NCBI GenBank assembly: GCA_036525795.1
Contig: DATCZS010000131.1
Coordinates: 1 to 38,801 of the forward strand
Direction of reading: 5' to 3'
DNA: 38,801 nt
Source of the DNA: DATCZS01 sp036525795
GTDB lineage: Bacteria > Actinomycetota > Acidimicrobiia > Spongiisociales > ZC4RG35
Positions 31,525 to 38,801 of the stretch are shown in pieces. The position numbers and the translations under genes are program-made. The notes under the pieces are model-generated. The model did no database searches, was not told the DNA's origin, and was given only the letters and a program-made list of their open reading frames with translations. Positions within the stretch are counted from its first letter, which is position 1; every line of letters begins with the position of its first letter.

Positions 31525-32203
31525 CACGGCCGGAGAACGCATCCTCGTTGAACGCCTCGAACTCACCGGTGATCAGGTACACCACCTGCTCGCCGATGTC
31601 GACCGCCTGATCACCGATCCGCTCCAGGGCCCGAGACGCCATCATCACGTGCGTGGCCCACTCCAGGAGGCCTTCGTCGCTCGCACATGCGACCACCTCC
31701 CGATACATGTTGCGATTGATCCGGTCCACCGGTTCGTCCATCGCCGGGAGCAGCCGGGCCTCATCCGCGTCGCGTCGCACGAAAGAGTGGGCCGCCGTGC
31801 GGATCATCGGCCGGACCAGATCGCCCATCTCGATGACCTGGTCGGACATCCTCTGGCTGGCCGGCAGCGGCTCGCACAACCGGGCGACCTTGGCGATGTT
31901 GACGCACTGATCGCCGGTCCGCTCCAGGGTGACGTTGAGGTGCAGGAGGGCCGACATGAGCCGCAGGTCGCTCCCCATCGGTTGCTGGCGCGCCATCAGG
32001 TTGATCCATCGACTGTGGGCATCCAGATAGGCGGCGTCGAGCGTCTGATCCTCCCGCACGACCTGTTGTGCCAGGTCGAGGTCCTTCCCGGTCAGCGCCT
32101 TCACCGCCATGCCCACCATGCGTTCGGCCCGTTCGGCGATGTCGAGCATCGTCCGTTCGAGATCCTCGAGATCTTGGTGGAAGTGGCTTCGGGTATTGCT
32201 CAT
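31511..32203 (-). CDS. phoU: Phosphate transport system regulator PhoU
   Basis: A 230-residue all-helical protein with two PhoU repeats of three helices. The metal-binding-type motifs are ERTGDQCVNIAKV (about 94-106) and ERIGDQAVDIGEQV (about 196-209), the duplicated E-R-x-x-D signature of the family. PhoU senses the activity of the Pst transporter and restrains the PhoR kinase. It lies between pstB and phoB, 13 bases after pstB. AGGGACACC precedes the ATG. A second PhoU-like protein is encoded upstream of pstS in the same window. Confidence 0.96.
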   Translation of the reverse strand: MSNTRSHFHQDLEDLERTMLDIAERAERMVGMAVKALTGKDLDLAQQVVREDQTLDAAYLDAHSRWINLMARQQPMGSDLRLMSALLHLNVTLERTGDQCVNIAKVARLCEPLPASQRMSDQVIEMGDLVRPMIRTAAHSFVRRDADEARLLPAMDEPVDRINRNMYREVVACASDEGLLEWATHVMMASRALERIGDQAVDIGEQVVYLITGEFEAFNEDAFSGRDETP

Positions 32204-32216
32204 GGTGTCCCTGCGT

Positions 32217-33089
32217 TCAGCCGAACCGGCCCGTGATGTACTGCTCCGTCTCCTCGTTGCCAGGCTGGGTGAAGATCCGATCGGTGTCGTCGAACTCGAC
32301 GAGCCGTCCGGTTCGCCCTCCCTCGTCGTTCACATCCACCGAGAAGAACGCCGTCCTGTCGCTCACCCGTGCTGCCTGCTGCATGTTGTGGGTGACGATG
32401 ATGATGGTGTATTCCTCTTTCAATGCGAGCATCAACTCCTCGATCCGCAATGTGGCGATGGGGTCGAGCGCCGAACACGGCTCGTCCATCAGCAGCACGT
32501 CGGGGCTGGGGGCGACCGCCCGGGCAATGCACAACCGTTGCTGCTGGCCGCCCGAGAGCGAGTATCCGCTGTCGGACAGCTTGTCCTTCACCTCGTCCCA
32601 CAGCGCCGCCTGGGTGAGGGCCTGCTGTACGAGGTCGTCCATCTCCAACCTGGATCCCTTGAATCCGTTGATCCTGGCGCCCCAGGCGACGTTCTCGTAG
32701 ATCGACTTGGGGAACGGATTGGGCTTCTGAAACACCATGCCGATGTTGCGTCGCACCTGCACCGGATCGACACCGGCCTCGTAGATGTTACGGCCCCGGA
32801 AGGTGACCCGACCCTCGACCCTGGCAGAAGGGATCAGGTCGTTCATCCGGTTGAGCGCCCTCAGCATCGTCGACTTCCCGCAGCCGGAAGGCCCGATGAG
32901 CGCCGTGATCTCGTGGGGGGCAAAACCCAGGGTCACCCTGCGAACGGCCTGGAAGCCCCCGTAGTAGACACTCAGGTCGTCGGTGCTGATCGCGAACCCG
33001 GAGGCGTCGTCATCCGGGCGGCGGGGCGGGGCGACTCCGTCCCCTGATCGGTGGGAGATCGCGTCCGTTCTCGTCTGGGGCTGGGACAT
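32217..33089 (-). CDS. pstB: Phosphate ABC transporter ATP-binding protein PstB
   Basis: The 290-residue ATPase of the high-affinity phosphate importer. Walker A GPSGCGKST at 66-74, Q-loop VFQKPNPFPKSIYENV near 119-134 (PstB-specific), signature LSGGQQQRLCIARA at 178-191, Walker B VLLMDEPCSALDP at 198-210, and VTHNMQQAARVSDRTAFF. An N-terminal tail of about 32 polar residues is longer than usual. The ATG overlaps the pstA TGA (TGATG). It sits between pstA and phoU. Confidence 0.98.
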   Translation of the reverse strand: MSQPQTRTDAISHRSGDGVAPPRRPDDDASGFAISTDDLSVYYGGFQAVRRVTLGFAPHEITALIGPSGCGKSTMLRALNRMNDLIPSARVEGRVTFRGRNIYEAGVDPVQVRRNIGMVFQKPNPFPKSIYENVAWGARINGFKGSRLEMDDLVQQALTQAALWDEVKDKLSDSGYSLSGGQQQRLCIARAVAPSPDVLLMDEPCSALDPIATLRIEELMLALKEEYTIIIVTHNMQQAARVSDRTAFFSVDVNDEGGRTGRLVEFDDTDRIFTQPGNEETEQYITGRFG

Positions 33090-34492
33090 CAGACTCTCCT
33101 CGAATACCGGTTGCGGAGTATCACTGCAGTCGCATTGAGGGTCAACAGCATCACCAGCAGGACGAGGATCGCCGCCGCCGCGATGTTGCGGAACTCCTCC
33201 TGAGGGAAGCTGGTCCACTGGAAGATCTGGATCGGGAGCGCCGTGTACTTGGAGAACGGCCCGGTCGGATCGGCGGTGATGAACCCGGCCGCCCCCACCA
33301 CGATGAGGGGCGCGGTCTCGCCGATGGCCCGCGCCACCGCCAGGATCACTCCGGTCAGGATGCCCGGAACCGCCACCGGGAGCACCTGGGCACGAACCGT
33401 CTGCCATCTGGTGGCACCGAGCGCAAGCCCGGCGTGGCGAAGCGTGTTGGGCACCGCCTTGAGCGCCTCCTGGGCGCTGATGATGACCACCGGCAGGGCC
33501 AACAGGCCGAGGGTGATGCCGGCCGAGAGCACCGTCCGTCCACTGTCCGAAGGGGCAGGGCCACTGGTGAAGATCGCACCGGATGTGATCGGCTCCAGGT
33601 TCCGGACGAGCACCGCCAGGCCCAACATGCCGTAGATGATCGAGGGGACCCCCGCCAGGTTGGTGATGTTGGTCTGGATGAAGTCGTTGAACCGGCCGGG
33701 ACGGGCGAATTCCTCGAGATACACCGCCGCGCCCACCCCGATCGGGACGGCGAACAGCAGGGTGATGACAACCAGCCATGCGGTGCCGAGGATCGCGGTG
33801 CGCACTCCGGCGATCTCAGGTGTGGCATTGCCGGGTGTCCGGAGGAAGTCGAGGTCGAGCCAGGCCCGCCACTCGAACCGGACCTGATCGAAGGTGTGGT
33901 CGCCGAATCGCTCCGGGGCATCGACGAAGAGCTGTGCCACCTCGGCCTCGAAGCCGCCGGGATCGAGCAGCGACGGAACGAGGTCACGGGACACGATCAC
34001 ATCTCCGACGACGACTCGCTCCTGCACGAGGGCCAGAACGTCGGCCCGGCTGCGGGCAGAGCGGGCGCAGCCTTGTGGCGGCTCGGTGCGGGCGCACACC
34101 TCGTCCCACTTCGCCTGCGACTCGAAGACGAGGCGATCGTCGAAGAACCGTCGCTCCCTCTCCAGCCTGCGCCCGGCCCCCGTGGCGACCGACCCTTGCA
34201 GAAGGCCCACCAACTCGTCTTTGGACAGGTCAGACAGCTCGGTCGTCGCCGGGTCATAGCCCAGCGCGGCGACCACGTCCTCGGGGTTGCGCTCGTTCAC
34301 GACCGCCACCAGCCCGAACGAGTCGTTGATGACCGTGTAGAGCAGCGTGGCGAGCGCCAGCACCGCCAGCATGAGCAGAACGAGGAAGGCCAGGTGCCAT
34401 GCCCGGGCCCGCCTGGTGCGCCGGTCGAGCAGTCGGCGGAACTCGTCGCCGGAGGGGAAGTGATCGATGCGTTCCGGGGCCCCGACCATCAT
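33089..34492 (-). CDS. pstA: Phosphate ABC transporter permease PstA, long form
   Basis: A 467-residue membrane subunit; the usual PstA is about 290. The PstA core with six helices (ILGTAWLVVITLLFAVPIG, EEFARPGRFNDFIQTNI, PSIIYGMLGLAVLV, EALKAVPNTLRHAGLALGAT, ARAIGETAPLIVVGAA) occupies about residues 225-467. Residues 1-57 carry one membrane helix, and residues about 58-220 form an extra extracytoplasmic domain with two Cys (about 134 and 142). Long PstA proteins with an N-terminal extension (DUF3333-like) are known in other phyla; I cannot confirm that domain here. The start overlaps the pstC stop. Confidence 0.96.
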   Translation of the reverse strand: MMVGAPERIDHFPSGDEFRRLLDRRTRRARAWHLAFLVLLMLAVLALATLLYTVINDSFGLVAVVNERNPEDVVAALGYDPATTELSDLSKDELVGLLQGSVATGAGRRLERERRFFDDRLVFESQAKWDEVCARTEPPQGCARSARSRADVLALVQERVVVGDVIVSRDLVPSLLDPGGFEAEVAQLFVDAPERFGDHTFDQVRFEWRAWLDLDFLRTPGNATPEIAGVRTAILGTAWLVVITLLFAVPIGVGAAVYLEEFARPGRFNDFIQTNITNLAGVPSIIYGMLGLAVLVRNLEPITSGAIFTSGPAPSDSGRTVLSAGITLGLLALPVVIISAQEALKAVPNTLRHAGLALGATRWQTVRAQVLPVAVPGILTGVILAVARAIGETAPLIVVGAAGFITADPTGPFSKYTALPIQIFQWTSFPQEEFRNIAAAAILVLLVMLLTLNATAVILRNRYSRRV

Positions 34493-35460
34493 TCGTAGGC
34501 CTCCCTGAACCGCCTGACGATCCTGCGGCTGAGCACGTTCAGCCCCAATGTCATCAGGAAGAGGGTGAGCCCGATCGCGAAGATCGAGTTGTAGTCGATG
34601 GTGTTGTAGCTCAGGTCGCCGCTCGAGATGCGGACGATGTGTCCGGTCATCGCCTCGCCGCCGATGAACGGGTTGAGGATGTACCCGAACAGCGAGTCCT
34701 CGCCGAGCCGGAAGTTGCGGGGGGCGGCACCGGCCGCCAGGGCCACGACCATGGTTTCGCCCACCGCCCGGGACATCGCCACGACGAACGCCGCCCCCAC
34801 CCCCGACAGAGCGGCGGGGACCACGATCCGGGTCGACACCTCCAGCTTCGAAGCTCCCAACCCGTATGCGGCCTCGCGCAGCGACATCGGCACGGCGTGG
34901 AGGGCGTCCTCCGCCAGCGAACTGACCAGGGGAACGACGAGGATGCCCACCACGATCCCGGCCGAGGCGACGTTGAAGAACTGCACCACGTTCTCACCGA
35001 ACACGCTTCGCAGCAGCGGCGTCATGAAGGTCAGAGCGAAGAACCCGTACACGACGGTGGGAACCCCGACCAGGACTTCGAGGACCGGCTTGAGAATCCC
35101 TCGTACTCGTTCGGAGGCGTATTCGGAGAGATAGATGGCGGAGGCCAGGCCGACGGGAAGCGCCACCGACATGGCGATCACGGCGATGAGCACGGTCGCC
35201 AGGATCAGCGCCCAGATGCCGAACGAGCCCGCTTGCGGCTGCCAGACGGTGCCGGTCAGGAACCCGCCGATCGAGACCCGGTCGTCCCGGAAGAAGAGGA
35301 GCGATTCCTTGCCGAGCTCGTAGAGGATGCCGAGCGTGGTGAGGATCGACACGGCTCCGCACACGAACAGCACGCCCCGGATCGCCATCTCCCCGGGACG
35401 AGCCTGCCTGTCGAGCGAGGCACCGCTCGAAGGCCAGGAGGCCGGTGCCGGTGCGCTCAC
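34489..35460 (-). CDS. pstC: Phosphate ABC transporter permease PstC
   Basis: A 323-residue membrane subunit of normal length with six helices. Family motifs are ALPVGLASAIYLSEYASERVR, VLEVLVGVPTVVYGFFAL, EDALHAVPMSLREAAYGLGASK (EAA loop) and MSRAVGETMVVALAAGA. The GTG start at 35460 is preceded by GGGGGACACC. It follows pstS after 102 bases and overlaps pstA, so C, A and B are tightly coupled. Confidence 0.97.
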   Translation of the reverse strand: MSAPAPASWPSSGASLDRQARPGEMAIRGVLFVCGAVSILTTLGILYELGKESLLFFRDDRVSIGGFLTGTVWQPQAGSFGIWALILATVLIAVIAMSVALPVGLASAIYLSEYASERVRGILKPVLEVLVGVPTVVYGFFALTFMTPLLRSVFGENVVQFFNVASAGIVVGILVVPLVSSLAEDALHAVPMSLREAAYGLGASKLEVSTRIVVPAALSGVGAAFVVAMSRAVGETMVVALAAGAAPRNFRLGEDSLFGYILNPFIGGEAMTGHIVRISSGDLSYNTIDYNSIFAIGLTLFLMTLGLNVLSRRIVRRFREAYE

Positions 35461-35499
35461 GGTGTCCCCCGCATTCCACGAGCGGCCGGCGACCCGGTG

Positions 35500-35540
35500 G
35501 GCGCACCCCTCCCCGTCTCGTTCTCGATCTGGTGTGCGCC
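35500..35540 (-). terminator. Hairpin candidate between pstS and pstC
   Basis: Arms GGCGCACCCC and GGTGTGCGCC pair at 9 of 10 positions around a 21-base loop in the 102-base gap. As in many binding-protein operons it may reduce permease expression or protect pstS mRNA. Confidence 0.35.
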
Positions 35541-35562
35541 GGATGCCATGGCTGATTCGGCT

Positions 35563-36651
35563 TCAGAAGCCGGCGGCTTCCCTGATCCTGTCGGCGGCTT
35601 CCCTGATCGCCTCATCCGGAGCGGGGAAGTAGCCGACCTCGCCGATCACCTCGTCCACCCGGTTCAGGTAGAACGCGATGAACTGCGCCACCTGGGGCTT
35701 GCGGGCGATCACACCGGCGTCGGTGTACATGTACAACGGCCGGGCGAGCGGGTACTGCCCGGCGTTCACCGTGTCGTCGCTGGGCTCGATGCCCTCGACT
35801 TTCACCGCCCGGAGGATCGAGGCGTTCTCTGCGAAGTATGCGTAGCCGAAATAGCCGATCGCACAGGTGGTGCTCGGGTCACCCTCGGTGCACCCATCCT
35901 GGGAAACGCCCTGAACGGTGACGTTGTCGTCCTCGCCCACGATCTGGGCGATCGACGAGAGGATCGGCGACGGGTCCGCCTCGTCGAAGACTGCCTCGTT
36001 GAAATAGTCGAACGTGCCCGAGTCCGCCCCTGGAGTGAACAGCTGAATCGGGTGCGCCGGGAATGAGGGGTCGACGTCTGCCCAGGTGGCGTCGGGTTTG
36101 GCCAGCGAGAACGCCGCTGCGATCTGTTCGATCGTCAGCTGCTGGGCGAACGAGTTGCCGCGGCTGATCACCACTGCGAGGGCGTCGGTACCGACCCGAA
36201 TCTCGATCGGGACACGCGGCGGGTCGAGCGCGGCGCACGCGTCGACCTCCGAGTCCTTGATCGGACGCGACGCGTTGGAGATGTCCGAGGCACCCTCGAC
36301 GCAGAAGCGCTCGAAACCGCCACCCGAGCCGATCGAGTCGATGGCGTAGCCGGGGCCGCCCTCGTCCTCCCAGAGCGACATGATCGCAGTGGACAGCGGG
36401 AACACGGTCGACGAGCCGGCAATGGCGAGGTCTCCCTCGGGAGTGTCGAGGGGATCGAACACCGGCAGCCCGGTGGCAGGGTCGACGCCGATGGCGGTGA
36501 ACTGCGTGGTGACAGAAGCCACCGTGGTGGCCGTCGCGCCGTCGCCGCCCCCGCACGCGCCCGCCCCCAGGGCGCAGCCGGCGACCACCGCCACGAGTCT
36601 GACTCGTCTCGTCCGCCTGCCCAGGCTGGTGGCGAAGATGCTGCCCGTCAT
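35563..36651 (-). CDS. pstS: Phosphate-binding lipoprotein PstS
   Basis: A 362-residue exported phosphate-binding protein. The signal peptide is Arg-rich (GRRTRRVRL) and ends in LGAGAC (C33). A short Thr-rich linker (about 38-52) precedes a PBP-like domain with the phosphate loop GSSTVFPLS at about 79-87, SGGGFERFC, DISNASRPIKDSE, TPGADSGTFDYFNEAV and IGYFGYAYF. The ATG at 36651 lies seven bases after a TACCTT -10 box with no Shine-Dalgarno, indicating a leaderless start. A PHO-box-like direct repeat at 36693-36714 lies upstream. It is the first gene of the pst-pho operon. Confidence 0.95.
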   Translation of the reverse strand: MTGSIFATSLGRRTRRVRLVAVVAGCALGAGACGGGDGATATTVASVTTQFTAIGVDPATGLPVFDPLDTPEGDLAIAGSSTVFPLSTAIMSLWEDEGGPGYAIDSIGSGGGFERFCVEGASDISNASRPIKDSEVDACAALDPPRVPIEIRVGTDALAVVISRGNSFAQQLTIEQIAAAFSLAKPDATWADVDPSFPAHPIQLFTPGADSGTFDYFNEAVFDEADPSPILSSIAQIVGEDDNVTVQGVSQDGCTEGDPSTTCAIGYFGYAYFAENASILRAVKVEGIEPSDDTVNAGQYPLARPLYMYTDAGVIARKPQVAQFIAFYLNRVDEVIGEVGYFPAPDEAIREAADRIREAAGF

Positions 36652-36658
36652 CGATGCG

Positions 36659-36664
36659 AAGGTA
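36659..36664 (-). promoter_or_regulatory. -10 box (TACCTT) of pstS
   Basis: The hexamer ends seven bases before the pstS ATG. No TTGACA-like -35 is present 16-18 bases upstream, as expected for an activator-dependent promoter. Confidence 0.5.
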
Positions 36665-36692
36665 CGCCACTCAGGTGACCGGAGAGGCCCCC

Positions 36693-36714
36693 TGGGAGTG
36701 AACGGGAGATGAAC
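36693..36714 (-). promoter_or_regulatory. PHO-box-like direct repeat upstream of pstS
   Basis: On the minus strand two contiguous 11-base units begin GTTCATC and GTTCACT. The known actinobacterial PhoP box is built from GTTCACC-N4 direct repeat units of 11 bases. A further GGTCACC lies at 36674-36680, near the expected phase. The site sits about 42-63 bases upstream of the inferred transcription start. Confidence 0.65.
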
Positions 36715-36774
36715 GTTCGGCACAGCCGTCCCGGCGCGATCGCGGCGGGCGATCGATTCGATGCGAGGAGCCGC

Positions 36775-37446
36775 TCAGGACTCTCGGTCGATCTTGTCCT
36801 CGTCCCAGTAGTCGAGGCGGTCGAAGGGCATCACCACCGCCGTCATGACGTTCATCAGGTGGGCCGTGATCCGCTTGAGATACCGATTGAGGAGCGCCCG
36901 CGGAACTGCATGGGAGGCCCCGGCGTCCGACTGCACCCAGGCCGAGACTTCGGCGTCGAAATCGGACAGCCAGCTGTCGACTTCGGGCAGCAACCTCGTC
37001 GCCCCATCGATGTCACGGTCGTGGAAGATCGTTGCGGCCTGTCCGATGAGCGTCTTCGTGCGCTCGATCCGCGTCTGCCAGTCGGCGGAGTCATCGGCGC
37101 CCGCCAGCGTGAATCCGTCATTGGCCAGATCCCACACGTTCTTGGCGTAGTCCCCGACCCGCTCGATGTCCTTGATGATCGACATGTAGACGAGCATGAG
37201 CGGGAAGTCGGCCGGTCCGGCCACTCCGGCATGGACGATGAGCCCCCGGCGGATCTCCCGCTCGGCTCTATTCACCTTGCGATCGGACTTCCGGATCGAC
37301 TGCATGACATCGGAGGCCGCGACCCGCCCGAAGAGGGCGTCGGCAGCCAGGCCGAACGTCGTCACATTGCGATCCAGCATGGCCTGGACCTGGGCTTCGA
37401 TCAGATCCAGACTGTCTGACCCTCGTTTGAAGAGATCGAACACCAT
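36775..37446 (-). CDS. PhoU-like protein linked to the Na/phosphate symporter
   Basis: A 223-residue helical protein distantly related to PhoU: the metal-type motif KDIERVGDYAKNVWDLAND (about 90-108) is clear, the first repeat motif is weaker. In many NptA/YjbB symporters a PhoU domain is fused at the C-terminus; here it is a separate gene 14 bases downstream of the symporter. GAGGTGATCTG precedes the ATG. It probably controls the symporter or links it to PhoR. It is followed after 123 bases by the PHO box and pstS. Confidence 0.9.
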   Translation of the reverse strand: MVFDLFKRGSDSLDLIEAQVQAMLDRNVTTFGLAADALFGRVAASDVMQSIRKSDRKVNRAEREIRRGLIVHAGVAGPADFPLMLVYMSIIKDIERVGDYAKNVWDLANDGFTLAGADDSADWQTRIERTKTLIGQAATIFHDRDIDGATRLLPEVDSWLSDFDAEVSAWVQSDAGASHAVPRALLNRYLKRITAHLMNVMTAVVMPFDRLDYWDEDKIDRES

Positions 37447-37460
37447 CAGATCACCTCACC

Positions 37461-38612
37461 CTAGAACACCGCGATGCCAACGATCGGAAGAACGACGAAC
37501 AGCCCGACGACGTAGACCAGCACCAGTCGCTTCTTGGCATCGGCCAATACCGCCAGGCGGGTGGCAAGCCGAATGGGTATCAACCGCAGCGCGGGGACGG
37601 GATAGAACAGAAGGATCCCGGTGATGTTGAACAGCGTGTGGACGAGCGCGATGGTCAAGGCCTCCGGACGGTCGGCTGCCACCGAAGCGAGCAAGGCGGT
37701 CACCGTGGTCCCCACGTTGGCACCGAGCGTGACCGGGTAGGCGTTCTCCAGGGTGAGGACCCCCGCCGCCACCAGCGGTATCAACACCGACGTCGTGATC
37801 GACGAGCTCTGCACCGCAATGGTGATGATGACCCCGATCAGCATTGCACCGATCCCCCCGCCCTTGCCCAGGACGGCGTTGAGCGAGCGCTCGATCCGCC
37901 CCTGCATCACGATCCGCATGTTGCGGGTGATCATGGCCAGAGCCAGGAAGATCAACCCGAGGCCGGCGACGAGCAGCGCGATGCCGAGAACCGTCCCGGA
38001 GTCGCTTACGGCCTCGACCCCGGACTCGAACCAGCCAACCGGGACCTTGATGGCGTCCTTGATGATGCTTCCCTCCGGAGCCACCCCGGCGAGATCGGAC
38101 CGCCCAGACAAGACCTTGGTCAAGGAAGTGGCGGCGTCCGACAGGAACCCGGTGGCGAGTTCCACGGGCAGGATCACCGCCACGGCGAGGAGGTTGAAGA
38201 AGTCGTGGACGGTGGCACCGGCGAAGGCCCGCCGGAACTCCGCTCCCCGCCGCAGGTGACCGAGCGACGCGAGGGTGTTCGTCACCGTCGTCCCGATGTT
38301 GGCGCCCATGATCATCGGGACGGCGGCCGTCACCGTCAGGGCGCCGGAACCGACCAGGCCGACGATGGTGGAGGTCGACACCGAGGACGACTGGACGAGC
38401 ACCGTGGCGAGGATGCCTGCGAAGAGCCCGGCGATGGGGGAAGAGACGGTCTCGAACAGCCGGTCCGCGAAGTCGGCGCCGAAGGCCTTGATACCCGACT
38501 CGAGACCCTTCACACCCACCAGGAACAGGTACAGCAGACCCAGCACCAGTCCCAAGCGCAGCCATACCTGAACGGAACGGGGAGCGACTTGCGGGGCGGC
38601 AGGCTCGGACAC
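37461..38612 (-). CDS. Na/phosphate cotransporter family membrane protein (NptA/PhoU-type)
   Basis: A 383-residue integral membrane protein with two inverted Na/Pi cotransporter repeats. Each holds a QSSS motif (VLVQSSSVSTSTI near 71-83; AVQSSSITTSVL near 265-276) and a GANIGTT/GANVGTT motif (MGANIGTTVTN; LGANVGTTVTA), the hallmarks of SLC34/NptA-type symporters. About nine helices are visible. The cytoplasmic PhoU domain often fused at the C-terminus is missing and supplied by the next gene. The GTG start at 38612 has a TAGCTT box nine bases upstream. It provides a second, lower-affinity phosphate route beside Pst. Confidence 0.94.
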   Translation of the reverse strand: MSEPAAPQVAPRSVQVWLRLGLVLGLLYLFLVGVKGLESGIKAFGADFADRLFETVSSPIAGLFAGILATVLVQSSSVSTSTIVGLVGSGALTVTAAVPMIMGANIGTTVTNTLASLGHLRRGAEFRRAFAGATVHDFFNLLAVAVILPVELATGFLSDAATSLTKVLSGRSDLAGVAPEGSIIKDAIKVPVGWFESGVEAVSDSGTVLGIALLVAGLGLIFLALAMITRNMRIVMQGRIERSLNAVLGKGGGIGAMLIGVIITIAVQSSSITTSVLIPLVAAGVLTLENAYPVTLGANVGTTVTALLASVAADRPEALTIALVHTLFNITGILLFYPVPALRLIPIRLATRLAVLADAKKRLVLVYVVGLFVVLPIVGIAVF

Positions 38613-38621
38613 GTCGCCACG

Positions 38622-38627
38622 AAGCTA
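38622..38627 (-). promoter_or_regulatory. -10 box (TAGCTT) of the Na/phosphate symporter gene
   Basis: The hexamer is nine bases before the GTG start; no ribosome-binding site is evident. Confidence 0.4.
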
Positions 38628-38687
38628 CCAGGGACCCGGACGACGACGGGAACGGACCACGCCGGGATCAGCGATCAGCGATACCAG

Positions 38688-38801
38688 GTGCGACGTGAGA
38701 CGTGCGACGTGTCACGTGCGACGTGAGACGTGCGACGTGAGACGTGCGACGTGAGACGTGTCACGTGAGACGTGAGACGTGAGACGTGAGACGTGATACG
38801 T
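38688..38801. repeat. Heptanucleotide tandem repeat array (GTGNNAC), cut by window edge
   Basis: Sixteen contiguous heptamers plus two bases run to the edge. Units are GTGAGAC (eight), GTGCGAC (five), GTGTCAC (two) and GTGATAC (one), alternating in the left part and becoming uniform to the right. GTG and AC are fixed; only positions 4 and 5 vary. It is intergenic and has no spacer structure. Confidence 0.95.

Noticed and set aside
38688..38801. CRISPR array
   Set aside because: The units are 7 bases and contiguous with no spacers, and there are no cas genes.

Overview
The window is GC-rich (roughly two thirds G+C), densely coded and actinobacterial in character. The exported proteins carry Thr/Pro-rich linkers just after their lipobox or membrane anchor. 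Many first genes have a TANNNT -10 box six to nine bases before the start codon, which suggests leaderless mRNAs. ClpB, PstSCAB/PhoU, Dxs and MscL are ordinary housekeeping genes. I infer a member of Actinomycetota, most likely class Acidimicrobiia, from protein style only. There is no rRNA, tRNA, phage, transposon or CRISPR array. I support 35 protein genes, 26 of them on the minus strand.

Left part (1-18.9 kb): single genes and short operons. These are a membrane-anchored TPR-like/PQQ-propeller protein cut by the left edge, with a divergent single-domain cyclic-nucleotide-binding protein; an unknown membrane protein; a 94-residue unknown; a zinc-ribbon protein; kynureninase; a gamma-glutamylcyclotransferase-like protein divergent from a class-I glutamine amidotransferase-like peptidase (C26); clpB; a small unknown gene; mscL; an ABC-2 exporter (ATPase plus permease) divergent from a PadR regulator; an NfeD-like protein with an unusual N-terminal extension, followed by an SPFH/stomatin protein; a lipoprotein; an M20 amidohydrolase; and an acyl-ACP desaturase-like diiron protein.

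Middle part (18.9-29 kb): a translationally coupled CapA-like/PQQ-propeller pair, a complete four-gene polar amino-acid ABC transporter (aapJQMP order) whose two permeases are enlarged, and dxs.

Right part (29-38.6 kb): a phosphate island on the minus strand. A Na/phosphate symporter and its own PhoU-like protein come first, then pstS-pstC-pstA-pstB-phoU-phoB-phoR with mostly overlapping genes. A two-unit PHO-box-like direct repeat lies upstream of a probably leaderless pstS, so the island encodes transporters, signalling proteins and its own likely operator. The window ends in a heptanucleotide tandem repeat; another heptamer array fills the leader of clpB.

No wholly new defence or biosynthetic system is evident. 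The most unusual items are the PadR/HAAS-like-NfeD/SPFH operon with a strong internal start, the NTPase-less STAND-like propeller protein, the CapA/propeller pair, the expanded Aap permeases and the heptamer repeats.
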